This document shows positions 51,377 to 59,014 of a stretch of 64,000 nt of DNA, one piece after another. How positions within the stretch are numbered: position 1 is the stretch's first letter; the number at the start of each line of letters is the position of its first letter. The stretch lies in assembly GCA_014189435.1 (NCBI GenBank), contig CP050293.1, forward strand, positions 1,865,001 to 1,929,000, read 5' to 3'. The position numbers and the translations under genes were made by a program. The stretch is from Mesorhizobium loti. GTDB taxonomy: Bacteria > Pseudomonadota > Alphaproteobacteria > Rhizobiales > Rhizobiaceae. The notes under the pieces are model-generated. The model saw only the letters and a list, made by a program, of their open reading frames with translations, was not told the DNA's origin and did no database searches.

Positions 51377-51400
51377 GCGACGCTATTGGAAGTCGCAAAA
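51377..51400. promoter_or_regulatory. GCGAC...GTCGCAAAA site upstream of the metV operon
   Basis: GCGAC (51377-51381) and GTCGCAAAA (51392-51400) are separated by 10 bases, about 85-105 bases before ATG 51293. The second half matches the motif found upstream of mttB, the third DMGDH-type gene and the GlxA-like regulator. The 51294-51497 gap holds no gene I can support. Confidence 0.5.
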
Positions 51401-51497
51401 AGAAAGGTGGGTTTATTCGTTCGCGGCGTGTGCCGGCGCCATGTTCGAGGCGTCGGAAAAATCGGCGCGCGGCATGCTGTCGGGGACGAAGGACGCG

Positions 51498-52280
51498 CTA
51501 CCAGATGCCGGTTCTCAGGCCTGTCCAGAGGTAGAACCAGATCGTCGGGTGATACCACAGTTTCGAAGGCAGGCCGGGATCGATCGTCGTGAGTTTTCCA
51601 GCCAGTGCATCGCTGACGGCCTCGACGCAGATGTCGCGCGAGAACGCCGTCTGGCGTAGCGCGTGACTTGAGATGGTGTCGCCCTTTTTAGATCTGCCGC
51701 GCGCTTGCTTCAGCACGCCACCAGTGTCGACGCCAGCGTCGACGAGGTGGACAGTCGTGCCGAAATTCTGCGCATCGCTTGATACCAGAGCCCAATAGCC
51801 GCCATTCATGCCGCGATATTTCGGCGTGATGCCCGCATGGTAGTTGAGCACCGGGCAGGGCATTTTGCTCAGCATCTCAGCCGAGATTAGTCGGCAACCG
51901 TTGAGCAGCACAACGCCTGGCCGGATCTTCTGGATCGCCTGCAGGCACTCAAGCCCATTGGCCGAGGCTACTTGGATGATCTCCTGGCCTGGCCGCGGCT
52001 CAACCTCCAGCTTCTCCTCGGCAATCAATCGCGCGCTATGGCCGGCCAGGAATCGCTTGCCCAACCTGCTCAGCACCATCGTGCCAAGCTGGCCCATGGC
52101 GGAGATCCAGCCTTGGCGGCGAGCCCGGCCACGCAGCAATTGCTTTTTGGATTCAGGTGTTTCGAGGACAACGCTGACAGGACCGACGCGATCGGCGATT
52201 GCATTGATCATAGCCCAGACATGCTGGCCGCCGCCGGTGACGACCACGATCGGACGCGTACTGGATTCTGATGCTGCCAT
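51498..52280 (-). CDS. Formyltransferase-family protein
   Basis: A 260-residue protein with the formyltransferase catalytic core: Asn-x-His in VLNYHAGITPKYRGMNGGYWAL and the Asp of HLVDAGVDTGG. These are the Asn-His-Asp catalytic residues of methionyl-tRNA and sugar N-formyltransferases, which use 10-formyl-THF. ATG 52280 (MAASESSTRPIVVVTGG) is chosen for its good N-terminal Rossmann strand. It lacks the C-terminal tRNA-binding domain of Fmt, so it probably formylates a sugar amine or another small amine. It is not clearly part of the metV operon. Confidence 0.8.
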   Translation of the reverse strand: MAASESSTRPIVVVTGGGQHVWAMINAIADRVGPVSVVLETPESKKQLLRGRARRQGWISAMGQLGTMVLSRLGKRFLAGHSARLIAEEKLEVEPRPGQEIIQVASANGLECLQAIQKIRPGVVLLNGCRLISAEMLSKMPCPVLNYHAGITPKYRGMNGGYWALVSSDAQNFGTTVHLVDAGVDTGGVLKQARGRSKKGDTISSHALRQTAFSRDICVEAVSDALAGKLTTIDPGLPSKLWYHPTIWFYLWTGLRTGIW

Positions 52281-52374
52281 GGATATTGCCCCCTCCAAGC
52301 AACCCGTTCTCGACAATGGGCGGGATGCTAGGGCGTCCGGGTTAATCCTTGGTGATCAGCTCTTCGATGCCCGG

Positions 52375-52950
52375 TCAGCGCTTGAATTCGATGATATCGA
52401 GCTTCGATTCATAGTAGGGCGCCGGGAATTCAATGCGCCATTCCTTGGTGCTGTTACGGAAGGCATAGCCGACCTGGTCGGTTTGCGGGCCGCTGCCATA
52501 GGGCTTTGCCGGATCGTTGTTGACATAGAAGGAGCCGAGATAGATCGCGCGTTTCTCGCCATCGTCGAAGAAACGGCCCTTGGTGCGCTGCGAGCCGCTG
52601 ACCTTTTCCAGCCGCCAGCCGGAACCGTCATCAGTCACCTTGCACTTGAACCAGCCGTAGATGACGAGCGGCAAAGGTCCGCCGGCCTTGATGGTGCGGC
52701 ACCGCCAGTTGCCGGTCAGGTCCTTGTCGGAGAAGGCCACCAGCGGTTTTGCCAGCAAGGCATCGAGTTGCTTGACCTCGGCGGGATCGCCCGCTTTCGC
52801 CTCGGCGAGCGCTGCCTTGCGCGTCTCGCCATATTTGTCGAGCCGTGCCTTGTCGGCTGGGGTGATCAATTTCTGCACCTCGCCATCGGCGAGCGCGGGA
52901 AGCGTGCAGCAGAGCAGGCCGACAAGGGCGAGCAGCGGGCGAAGTGTCAT
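52375..52950 (-). CDS. DUF4893 secreted protein
   Basis: A 191-residue protein with a signal peptide (MTLRPLLALVGLLCCTLPALADG, cleavage after ALA). The mature part contains LTGNWRCRTIKAGGPLPLVIYGWFKC and VGYAFRNSTKEWRIEFPAPYYESKLDIIEFKR, which match DUF4893. The two Cys (WRC and FKC) may form a disulfide in the periplasm. Function unknown. ATG 52950 has a GAGG about 6 bases upstream. Confidence 0.8.
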   Translation of the reverse strand: MTLRPLLALVGLLCCTLPALADGEVQKLITPADKARLDKYGETRKAALAEAKAGDPAEVKQLDALLAKPLVAFSDKDLTGNWRCRTIKAGGPLPLVIYGWFKCKVTDDGSGWRLEKVSGSQRTKGRFFDDGEKRAIYLGSFYVNNDPAKPYGSGPQTDQVGYAFRNSTKEWRIEFPAPYYESKLDIIEFKR

Positions 52951-53071
52951 CGGAGGCCTCCCGGTTGATGTTTTGAGCAGCGCCGCCGCCACCTGGTGCA
53001 TAATTTACCGGGTCGCTGGCGCCTGTCATCCGTGCTTAACAGCGTCACGGTCAAAAATCATGGTGTGACGA

Positions 53072-53995
53072 ATGCGAATCTTGCTCACGGGATCGTCGGG
53101 TTGGCTGGGCAGCGCGCTGGCGCCGCGGCTGCGCGCGCTTGGGCACGATGTCACCGGGCTAGATCCTGCGCCATCGGCGGAGACGCAGATGATCGGCTCG
53201 ATCGCCGACCGTGACCTTGTCCTGCGTACCGTCCGCGACAACCGGATCGAGGCGATCATCCACAGCGGCGCGCTGCACAAGCCCAACATCGAGAACCGCG
53301 CTAACAGCGATTTCGTCGCTACAAATGTGCAAGGCACGCTGAACCTGCTCGACGCGGCGGTGGCGGCCGGCGTGCAGCGCTTCGTCTTCACCTCGACGAC
53401 CTCGCTGATGATTTCGCAAGCGATACGCGACGGGTTCAGCGGCGGCGCTCGGAAAGCTGCCTGGCTGACTGAGGCGATGTCGCCCGAGCCGCGCAACATC
53501 TATGGCGTCACCAAGCTTTCGGCCGAGCATCTCTGCCGCCTCTATCATATCCAGCATGGGTTGCCGGTGGTGGTGCTGCGCACGGCCCGCTTCTTTCCCG
53601 AGGCCGACGACATGGCGCATGCGATCGAACAATCGGACGCCAACACCAAGGCGAACGAGCTGTTGTTTCGCCGATTGACGGTGGAGGACGCGGCGGAGGC
53701 TCACATCCTTGCCCTTGAAAAGGGGCCGCAACTGGGCTTTGATATTTTCATCGTCTCGGCGCCAACACCGTTCCGTCCCGATGATTGCGCTGATCTGATC
53801 GCCGATGCGCCGTCCATCGTCGCGCGCTATTTTCCGGACTTTCCGGCGCTTTATGCGCGAAAAGGCTGGACGATGTTTTCCTCCATCGACCGCGTCTATG
53901 ACGCGTCGCGGGCGAGGGACAGGCTGGGTTTCGTCTGCAAGACGAGCTTTGCCGATGTGCTTGCGGCGCTGCGTGCGGAAGAGGGGGCTGCCTAG
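53072..53995 (+). CDS. NAD(P)-dependent epimerase/oxidoreductase (extended SDR)
   Basis: A 307-residue extended SDR. Nucleotide motif LTGSSGWLGSALAPRL (residues 5-20), Tyr-x-x-x-Lys in NIYGVTKLSAEHL, and TSTTSLM before it. The family covers UDP-sugar epimerases and small-molecule reductases. It converges on the DUF1638 gene; the two stops overlap by 4 bases. It is not co-transcribed with the methyl-transfer genes and its substrate is unknown. Confidence 0.83.
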   Translation: MRILLTGSSGWLGSALAPRLRALGHDVTGLDPAPSAETQMIGSIADRDLVLRTVRDNRIEAIIHSGALHKPNIENRANSDFVATNVQGTLNLLDAAVAAGVQRFVFTSTTSLMISQAIRDGFSGGARKAAWLTEAMSPEPRNIYGVTKLSAEHLCRLYHIQHGLPVVVLRTARFFPEADDMAHAIEQSDANTKANELLFRRLTVEDAAEAHILALEKGPQLGFDIFIVSAPTPFRPDDCADLIADAPSIVARYFPDFPALYARKGWTMFSSIDRVYDASRARDRLGFVCKTSFADVLAALRAEEGAA

Positions 53996-54624
53996 CCCGC
54001 GACAGCAGCGGCTTGCGCCATTCCAGCCGTCAGGTCGCCATAGCCCGTCGCGCGTCGTTCATAGACGAGACCGAGCATTTTGGCGGCTTTTTCGGCGACC
54101 TTGTCGAGTTCCGGATCGTTGGTCTGGGCCAGGTAGATCAGCTTCTCGTAGTTGCCGAAATAGTCCTTGATCAGCTCCGGATGCTTGTCGAGGCCGAGCG
54201 GCTTCATAAAGAAGGCGTCGAACTGCCGGCAGAGGAAGTCGGTCATGTAGAAAGACATCATGTCGTCGTCGGCGATTTTCGCGTAGGCATCCATGCCTTG
54301 ATAGAAGGCAAAGCAGTGCGGGCCGGCCATGCGCTTGACGCCGTGCTTCTCGCAGATACGGTCGAGCAGGCCGCCGGTGCCGCAATCGGCATAGCCGACG
54401 AAGATGTTGGTGTAGCCTTCGGCCTTGGCCTTTTCGATTGCCTTGTCCATGGCTGGAGCGATGCGGTCCGGGTAGAAATGGAATTCCGCCGGCAGGCAGG
54501 TCAGGTCGAGGTGATCCAGTCCGAGCTGTTCCTTGACGGCCAGAACTTCGCGCGCAATCATCCCACAGGCGATAACGAGCAGCCTGTCGTCTTGATTCGG
54601 TTTCGTTTTTTGCGTCTTGGCCAT
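53992..54624 (-). CDS. DUF1638 protein associated with corrinoid methyltransferases
   Basis: A 210-residue DUF1638 protein. Characteristic pieces are LLVIACGMIAREVLAVKEQLGL, LTCLPAEFHFYPDRIAPAMD, IFVGYADCGTGGLLD and HCFAFYQGMD. The conserved Cys residues (ACG, LTC, ADCGTG, HCF) suggest a metal or cofactor site. DUF1638 genes are typically found beside MttB-family methyltransferases; the biochemical role is not settled. Starts at 54633 and 54624 are both possible. It lies downstream of the corrinoid gene in the same orientation, beyond a small lipoprotein gene on the other strand. Confidence 0.83.
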   Translation of the reverse strand: MAKTQKTKPNQDDRLLVIACGMIAREVLAVKEQLGLDHLDLTCLPAEFHFYPDRIAPAMDKAIEKAKAEGYTNIFVGYADCGTGGLLDRICEKHGVKRMAGPHCFAFYQGMDAYAKIADDDMMSFYMTDFLCRQFDAFFMKPLGLDKHPELIKDYFGNYEKLIYLAQTNDPELDKVAEKAAKMLGLVYERRATGYGDLTAGMAQAAAVAG

Positions 54625-54688
54625 GGAACCCATCGAGCCGGCCTTCGTTGTTGGGGCGCTAATTTATCTGTTGAGGGAGACACCGTCC

Positions 54689-54826
54689 ATGAAACTGCTA
54701 CGCATCACGCCGATTGCCATCCTGGCCTGCGCCTTGGCCCTTGCGGCTTGCGCGAACACCGTCCGCGGTGTCGGCAAGGACGTCAAATCGACGGCCAGGG
54801 CGGTCAAGGACACTGTCGCCAACTGA
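54689..54826 (+). CDS. Entericidin-like small lipoprotein
   Basis: A 45-residue lipoprotein: MKLLRITPIAILACALALAA then Cys in a lipobox LAAC, and a mature part NTVRGVGKDVKSTARAVKDT with the entericidin EcnA/B pattern. GAGGGAGA lies upstream of ATG 54689. A terminator follows at once. It sits on the plus strand between the DUF1638 and corrinoid genes and looks unrelated to them. Members are membrane-anchored peptides linked to stress and cell lysis. Confidence 0.82.
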   Translation: MKLLRITPIAILACALALAACANTVRGVGKDVKSTARAVKDTVAN

Positions 54827-54856
54827 TCGGCAGCCTCGTCCACCATCTGGGAACAA

Positions 54857-54884
54857 AAAAGCCGCGCTGCAAGGCGCGGCTTTT
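54857..54884. terminator. Bidirectional rho-independent terminator
   Basis: AAAAGCCGCGC (54857-54867) and GCGCGGCTTTT (54874-54884) form an 11-bp stem with a 6-base loop. T-runs on both strands let it serve the lipoprotein gene (plus) and the corrinoid gene (minus). If it works on the minus strand, the DUF1638 gene needs its own promoter or readthrough. Confidence 0.85.
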
Positions 54885-54911
54885 CTTGTCGGTCCATCCT
54901 GATGCCCTGGG

Positions 54912-55610
54912 TCAGGCGGAAGCGCGGACGTTGTGCTTGCGCTTCATGAAGTCCTTGGCGGTCTCGACCGCCACCGCGGCATCGCGGCAATAGGCGTCGG
55001 CGCCGACGGCCTTGCCGAATTCCTCGTTCAGCGGCGCGCCGCCGACCAGCACGACATAGTCGTCGCGGATGCCCTTTTCCTTCATCGTGTCGATGACGAC
55101 CTTCATGTAGGGCATGGTCGTGGTCAGCAGGGCTGACATGCCGATGATGTCGGGCTGGTGCTGTTCGATCGCATCGAGATATTTCTCGACCGCATTGTTG
55201 ATGCCGAGATCGATGACGTCGAAGCCGGCGCCCTCCATCATCATGCCGACGAGGTTCTTGCCGATGTCGTGGATGTCGCCCTTGACGGTGCCGATGACCA
55301 TCTTGCCCTGCTTGGGCGCGCCGGTGGCGGCGAGCAGCGGACGCAGGATGAACATGCCGGCCTTCATCGCATTGGCCGACAGCAGCACTTCGGGAACGAA
55401 CAGGATGCCGTCGCGAAAATCCTCGCCGACGATGCGCATGCCTTCGACCAGCGCCTCGGTCAGCACCTTGTAGGGCACCCAGCCGCGCTCGAGCAGGATG
55501 TTGGTACCTTCCTCGATCTCTTCCTTCAGCCCGTCATAGAGATCGTCGTGCATCTGCTGCACCAACTCGTCGTCGGAAAGTTCGGAAAGGATGATCTCGT
55601 CGTCGGACAT
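54912..55610 (-). CDS. Corrinoid (B12-binding) methyl-carrier protein, MtbC/MtgC-like
   Basis: A 232-residue protein. Residues 10-95 form the helical cap domain (LLERGWVPYKVLTEALVEGMRIVGEDF, FVPEVLLSANAMKAGM). Residues 103-230 form the cobalamin-binding Rossmann domain with Asp112-x-His114-x-x-Gly117 (GDIHDIGKNLV), where His114 is the lower cobalt ligand. SALLTTTMPYM and VGGAPLNEEFGK complete the B12 motifs. It would take a methyl from the MttB-family protein encoded divergently at 55886. Start ATG 55610 has GGAG about 10 bases upstream. Confidence 0.92.
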   Translation of the reverse strand: MSDDEIILSELSDDELVQQMHDDLYDGLKEEIEEGTNILLERGWVPYKVLTEALVEGMRIVGEDFRDGILFVPEVLLSANAMKAGMFILRPLLAATGAPKQGKMVIGTVKGDIHDIGKNLVGMMMEGAGFDVIDLGINNAVEKYLDAIEQHQPDIIGMSALLTTTMPYMKVVIDTMKEKGIRDDYVVLVGGAPLNEEFGKAVGADAYCRDAAVAVETAKDFMKRKHNVRASA

Positions 55611-55641
55611 TTGTATCGAGCTCCTGCCGGCATCGCGACCA

Positions 55642-55770
55642 TGTCGCAAAGCACAAAATATTCGCGTTCATACCTAACCCGCTGAGGGCATGTATCCATA
55701 GCTGATTTGCGACTTCCCGCAAAAGGAAAGCGACCGTAACTCTCTTGGAATTCTTGTCGATTTTGCGACA
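55642..55770. promoter_or_regulatory. Three TGTCGCAAA/TTTGCGACA sites between the corrinoid and mttB genes
   Basis: TGTCGCAAA at 55642-55650, ATTTGCGAC at 55705-55713 (followed by CGCAAAA at 55719-55725, a half-dyad) and TTTGCGACA at 55762-55770. They lie in the 275-base divergent promoter region and match the dyad upstream of the GlxA-like regulator. The arrangement fits activation of both divergent genes by that regulator. Confidence 0.6.
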
Positions 55771-55885
55771 GGCGTTGGCGCTGGCGGGCCGTTTCGAATA
55801 GGGTGCATGGCTACGATCTGGCAAGAAGCGGCGAGAGGCAGCCGCTATGGATTCCAGACAAGAACAAATTCAGGGAAGAACCACC

Positions 55886-57460
55886 ATGAGCGAACACGCG
55901 GCAGTCGATCAGGAAGCGTCAAACGCGCGACGTGGGCGCGGCGCCAGCGGCGGAGCCGCTGCCCGGCGGGCAGCACGTTCGGGCGGTGGTCCGGGCACGC
56001 AGCTCACCTACATCAAGCGCAAGATCAACGTTTATGAGGTGCTGGACGAGGAAGGCCTGGCGCTGATCGAGAAGAACACCGACACGGTGCTCGAGGAAAT
56101 CGGCATCATCTTCCGCGACGACGCGGAAGCGCTGCAATTGTGGAAAGAGGCCGGCGCCGACGTCAAGGGCGAGCGCGTGCACTTCCCCAAGGGTCTCTGC
56201 CGTTCGCTGCTCAAGACCGCGCCGTCCGTCTACACCCAGCACGCCCGCAATTCCGAGCGCTCGGTGCAGATCGGCGGCAACGCCACCGTTTTCGCGCCGG
56301 TCTATGGTCCGCCTTTCGTGCGCGACCTCGACGGCGTCAGGCGTTACGCGACGATCGAGGATTTCCAGAATTTCGTGAAGCTCGCCTATATGGCGCCGTC
56401 GATCCACCATTCGGGCGGCACGGTGTGCGAGCCGGTCGACGTGCCGGTCAACAAGCGCCACCTCGACATGATCTACAGCCACATCAAATATTCCGACAAG
56501 CCGTTCATGGGCTCGGTGACCGCGCCGGAGCGCGCTGAGGACACCGTCGCCATGGCCAAGATCGTGTTCGGCGACGATTTCGTCGAGAACAACACGGTGC
56601 TGACCAGCCTGATCAACGCCAACTCGCCGATGGTGTTCGACGAGACCATGCTCGGCGCGCTGAAAGTCTATGCGCGCCACAACCAGGCCTGCATCGTCAC
56701 GCCGTTCATCCTTGCCGGCGCGATGAGCCCGGTGACGGTTGCCGGCACGCTGACGCAGGTTCTGGCCGAAGTACTGGCCGGCGCGTCCTTCACGCAGCTG
56801 ATCCGGCCGGGCGCGCCGGTGCTGTTCGGCACCTTCGCTTCCTCCATTTCGATGCAGTCGGGCGCGCCGACCTTCGGCACGCCGGAGCCGTCGCTGGTTT
56901 CCTATGGCGCCGCACAGCTGGCGCGTCGCCTCGGCCTGCCGTTCCGTACCGGCGGTTCGCTCTGCGCGTCGAAGGTTCCGGATGCGCAGGCGGCCTATGA
57001 AAGCGCCAACACGCTGAACTCGACCATCCTGGCCGGCACCAATTTCGTGCTGCATTCGGCCGGCTGGCTCGAGGGCGGGTTGGCGTCCTGCTACGAGAAA
57101 TTCATGATGGACATCGACCAGCTCGGCATGACGCAGAAATTCTCCGAGGGCGTCGATCTGTCGGAAAACGGCCAGGCGATGGATGCCATCCGCCAGGTCG
57201 GGCCGGGCAGCCACTATCTCGGCTGCGACCACACCCAGGCCAATTTCCAGACCGCCTTCTACCGCTCCAACATCGCCGACAACAATTCCTACGAGCAGTG
57301 GCTGGCCGAAGGCGAGAAGACCGCGCCGCAGCGCGCAAACGATCTCGCCCGCCGCTGGCTGGAGAGCTACGAGGCGCCGCATCTCGATCCGAGCATCGAC
57401 GAAGCCTTGAAGGACTTCATCGCCAAGAAGAAGGGGTCGATGCCCGACGCCTTCACTTGA
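55886..57460 (+). CDS. MttB-family (non-pyrrolysine) quaternary-amine:corrinoid methyltransferase
   Basis: A 524-residue TIM-barrel methyltransferase. ATG 55886 (MSEHAAVDQEAS) has GGGAAG upstream. A Gly/Ala/Arg-rich N-terminal extension (about 1-40) precedes the family fold starting LTYIKRKINVYEVLDEEGL. Family pieces include VYGPPFVRDLDGVRRYATIEDF and GTPEPSLVSYGAAQLARRLG. There is no in-frame TAG, so it belongs to the Pyl-free branch, whose studied members demethylate glycine betaine, proline betaine or carnitine. With the DMGDH and sarcosine oxidase genes nearby, glycine betaine is the likeliest methyl donor. The corrinoid partner gene is divergent. Confidence 0.9.
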   Translation: MSEHAAVDQEASNARRGRGASGGAAARRAARSGGGPGTQLTYIKRKINVYEVLDEEGLALIEKNTDTVLEEIGIIFRDDAEALQLWKEAGADVKGERVHFPKGLCRSLLKTAPSVYTQHARNSERSVQIGGNATVFAPVYGPPFVRDLDGVRRYATIEDFQNFVKLAYMAPSIHHSGGTVCEPVDVPVNKRHLDMIYSHIKYSDKPFMGSVTAPERAEDTVAMAKIVFGDDFVENNTVLTSLINANSPMVFDETMLGALKVYARHNQACIVTPFILAGAMSPVTVAGTLTQVLAEVLAGASFTQLIRPGAPVLFGTFASSISMQSGAPTFGTPEPSLVSYGAAQLARRLGLPFRTGGSLCASKVPDAQAAYESANTLNSTILAGTNFVLHSAGWLEGGLASCYEKFMMDIDQLGMTQKFSEGVDLSENGQAMDAIRQVGPGSHYLGCDHTQANFQTAFYRSNIADNNSYEQWLAEGEKTAPQRANDLARRWLESYEAPHLDPSIDEALKDFIAKKKGSMPDAFT

Positions 57461-57553
57461 AAGGAGCCCGAATCAGGCGGGGCTAAAGTCGCCAACATCA
57501 TCCACAAGGAAGTCTGGCGGAGCGCGTTCTCCGATCCGGTCAAGAAGGAATGA
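57461..57553 (+). pseudogene. Probable 3' remnant of a deleted gene between mttB and the Fe-S protein gene
   Basis: Directly after the mttB stop comes AAAGGAG, a strong ribosome site with no start codon at proper distance. In the mttB frame the sequence then reads 30 codons (KEPESGGAKVANIIHKEVWR, then SAFSDPVKKE) to a TGA at 57551. Most codons from GTC onward end in G or C, as in real genes here. That TGA overlaps the next ATG as ATGA, like coupled genes in this window. The simplest reading is a gene whose 5' end and middle have been deleted. Readthrough of the mttB stop is the alternative. Confidence 0.4.
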
Positions 57554-58245
57554 TTGCGCCTGCCGGCAGCGTTGACCGCATTGCTGCGGCGCTCCTTGCC
57601 AACGGCCTTGTTGTTCGCGGCGGTTTCAATTTTGCGCCAGGCGATGCGCCGCCAGCGGGATCATCGGGTGCGCCGGCAGCGGCCGTCCTGCTGGTAGGGC
57701 AGGCGGGCGCAGCACCTTGGCCGCATTTCCTGCGTTGGCGGGAGCAACAGCCACGGGCAACCGCCAATCCGCTCGACACGTGGTCGCGCGAAGTGATCGG
57801 CGCCGTGGCGGACACATTCGGGGCGCGGGCCGTTTCGCCTTCCGACAGGCCTTATCTGCCGTTCCAGCAATGGGCGATGCGAGCGGAGGGGCTGAAGCCG
57901 TCGCCGCTCGGCATCCTCATGCATCCGCGATACGGGCTCTGGCACGCCTATCGCGGCGCGCTGCTGTTCGAGGACGAGCTTTTGGTTCAAGACGCTGAGG
58001 CAGCGCCCCACCTTTGCGATAGCTGTGTCGAAAAACCCTGCCTGAAATCCTGCCCGGTCGACGCCTATTCCGAGCAAGGCTTCGCCTATCAATCCTGCCT
58101 GGCGCATGTGCGGGGAGCGAATGGCGAACCCTGCCGCAGCGGCGGCTGTCTCGACCGCAATGCCTGTCCCTATGGCACGGCCTATCGCTACCCGCCGGAG
58201 GTCCAGGCGTTTCACATGGCAAGCTTTGCGGCGGTGGACGGCTGA
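57550..58245 (+). CDS. 4Fe-4S cluster protein linked to the methyltransferase genes
   Basis: A 231-residue protein. The C-terminal part has Cys156, 159, 164, 168 (LCDSCVEKPCLKSCPVDA), then Cys183, 195, 200 and 206, enough for one or two 4Fe-4S clusters in a ferredoxin/QueG-like arrangement. The N-terminal 150 residues have no motif I recognise beyond an Ala-rich start. It follows mttB on the same strand. A role as electron donor for corrinoid reactivation is plausible but unproven. Confidence 0.75.
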   Translation: MIAPAGSVDRIAAALLANGLVVRGGFNFAPGDAPPAGSSGAPAAAVLLVGQAGAAPWPHFLRWREQQPRATANPLDTWSREVIGAVADTFGARAVSPSDRPYLPFQQWAMRAEGLKPSPLGILMHPRYGLWHAYRGALLFEDELLVQDAEAAPHLCDSCVEKPCLKSCPVDAYSEQGFAYQSCLAHVRGANGEPCRSGGCLDRNACPYGTAYRYPPEVQAFHMASFAAVDG

Positions 58246-58294
58246 TCGAAATGCAGCCCTGATCCAGGTAGTCGCTTGACGGCTGATGGCAGCG

Positions 58295-58335
58295 GGCCTA
58301 TTCATCAAGTCATCTGATGACTTGATGAATAGGCC
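58295..58335. promoter_or_regulatory. 41-bp perfect palindrome at the start of the GntR gene
   Basis: Two 20-base arms (GGCCTATTCATCAAGTCATC and its exact complement) flank a single T at 58315. The palindrome ends one base before ATG 58337 and covers an alternative ATG at 58325. GntR/FCD regulators bind dyads of this kind, and this length is extreme. It probably blocks translation start and transcription of its own gene. In RNA it would form a long hairpin. Confidence 0.8.
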
Positions 58336-58336
58336 G

Positions 58337-59014
58337 ATGCAACCCGCCATTAGAACCAATCTTACCGACAGCGCCACCGAAAGCCTGCGTGCCGAGATCG
58401 TCAGCGGCCGCTGGGGCGTCGGCGAGCGTATTCCCAATGAGGCAGCCCTGACCGACCTTCTGTCGGTGAGCCGTGGCACTGTGCGCGAAGCGGTGCGGGT
58501 GCTGGTCTCGCGGGGATTGCTCGATACGCGCCAGGGCTCGGGCACCTATGTGCGCTCCGCCGTCGATACCTCCGCCGCGCTCGACCGGGTCAAGCGCAGC
58601 GGCCTGCGCGATCAATGGGAGGCGCGGGCAGCGCTGGACCTGGAGGCGGCACGGCTCGCCGCCTTGCGTCACACGCCGGCCGACCTCGAACGGATGCGTC
58701 AATTGCTTGCAGAGCGGGGCACCGTCGCCGACGGCGGAAGCGATGCCTTCATCCGCCGCGATCTCGCCTTCCACAAGTCGGTCGTCGCAGCGTCCGGCAA
58801 CAGAGCGATGATGGAGCTCTACGACTTCTTCACCGCCGCCATCACCGAGACCATCCATGCCACGCTCGAGGGCAATCTGCCCGAACCGGACCAGCAGGCG
58901 CATGCGGCAATCGTCGAGGCCATTGCCGCGAGCGATCCCGAGCGTGCGGTTGCCGCCGTCCGCGCCTTCATGGCGCCGGTGCTTGCCCAGCTTGAAAGAC
59001 TGCTTTCGCAATGA
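58337..59014 (+). CDS. GntR-family regulator, FadR/FCD type
   Basis: A 225-residue regulator (from 58337; 58325 or 58286 are other possible starts). Winged helix-turn-helix at about residues 10-75 (LRAEIVSGRWGVGERIPNEA, then VSRGTVREAVRVLVSRGLLD), then an all-helical FCD domain with metal-binding Asp/His residues (RRDLAFHKSVVAASGN, and HAAIVEAI). It overlaps the MFS gene by 4 bases (ATGA), so it most likely controls that transporter. The effector is probably a carboxylate or cyanate-like compound, judging from the CynX-type neighbour. Confidence 0.87.
   Translation: MQPAIRTNLTDSATESLRAEIVSGRWGVGERIPNEAALTDLLSVSRGTVREAVRVLVSRGLLDTRQGSGTYVRSAVDTSAALDRVKRSGLRDQWEARAALDLEAARLAALRHTPADLERMRQLLAERGTVADGGSDAFIRRDLAFHKSVVAASGNRAMMELYDFFTAAITETIHATLEGNLPEPDQQAHAAIVEAIAASDPERAVAAVRAFMAPVLAQLERLLSQ

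Noticed and set aside
55886..57460. Pyrrolysine-type MttB with an in-frame TAG
   Set aside because: The frame is continuous without TAG, and I noticed no pyrrolysine tRNA or pyl genes, so this is the Pyl-free branch.
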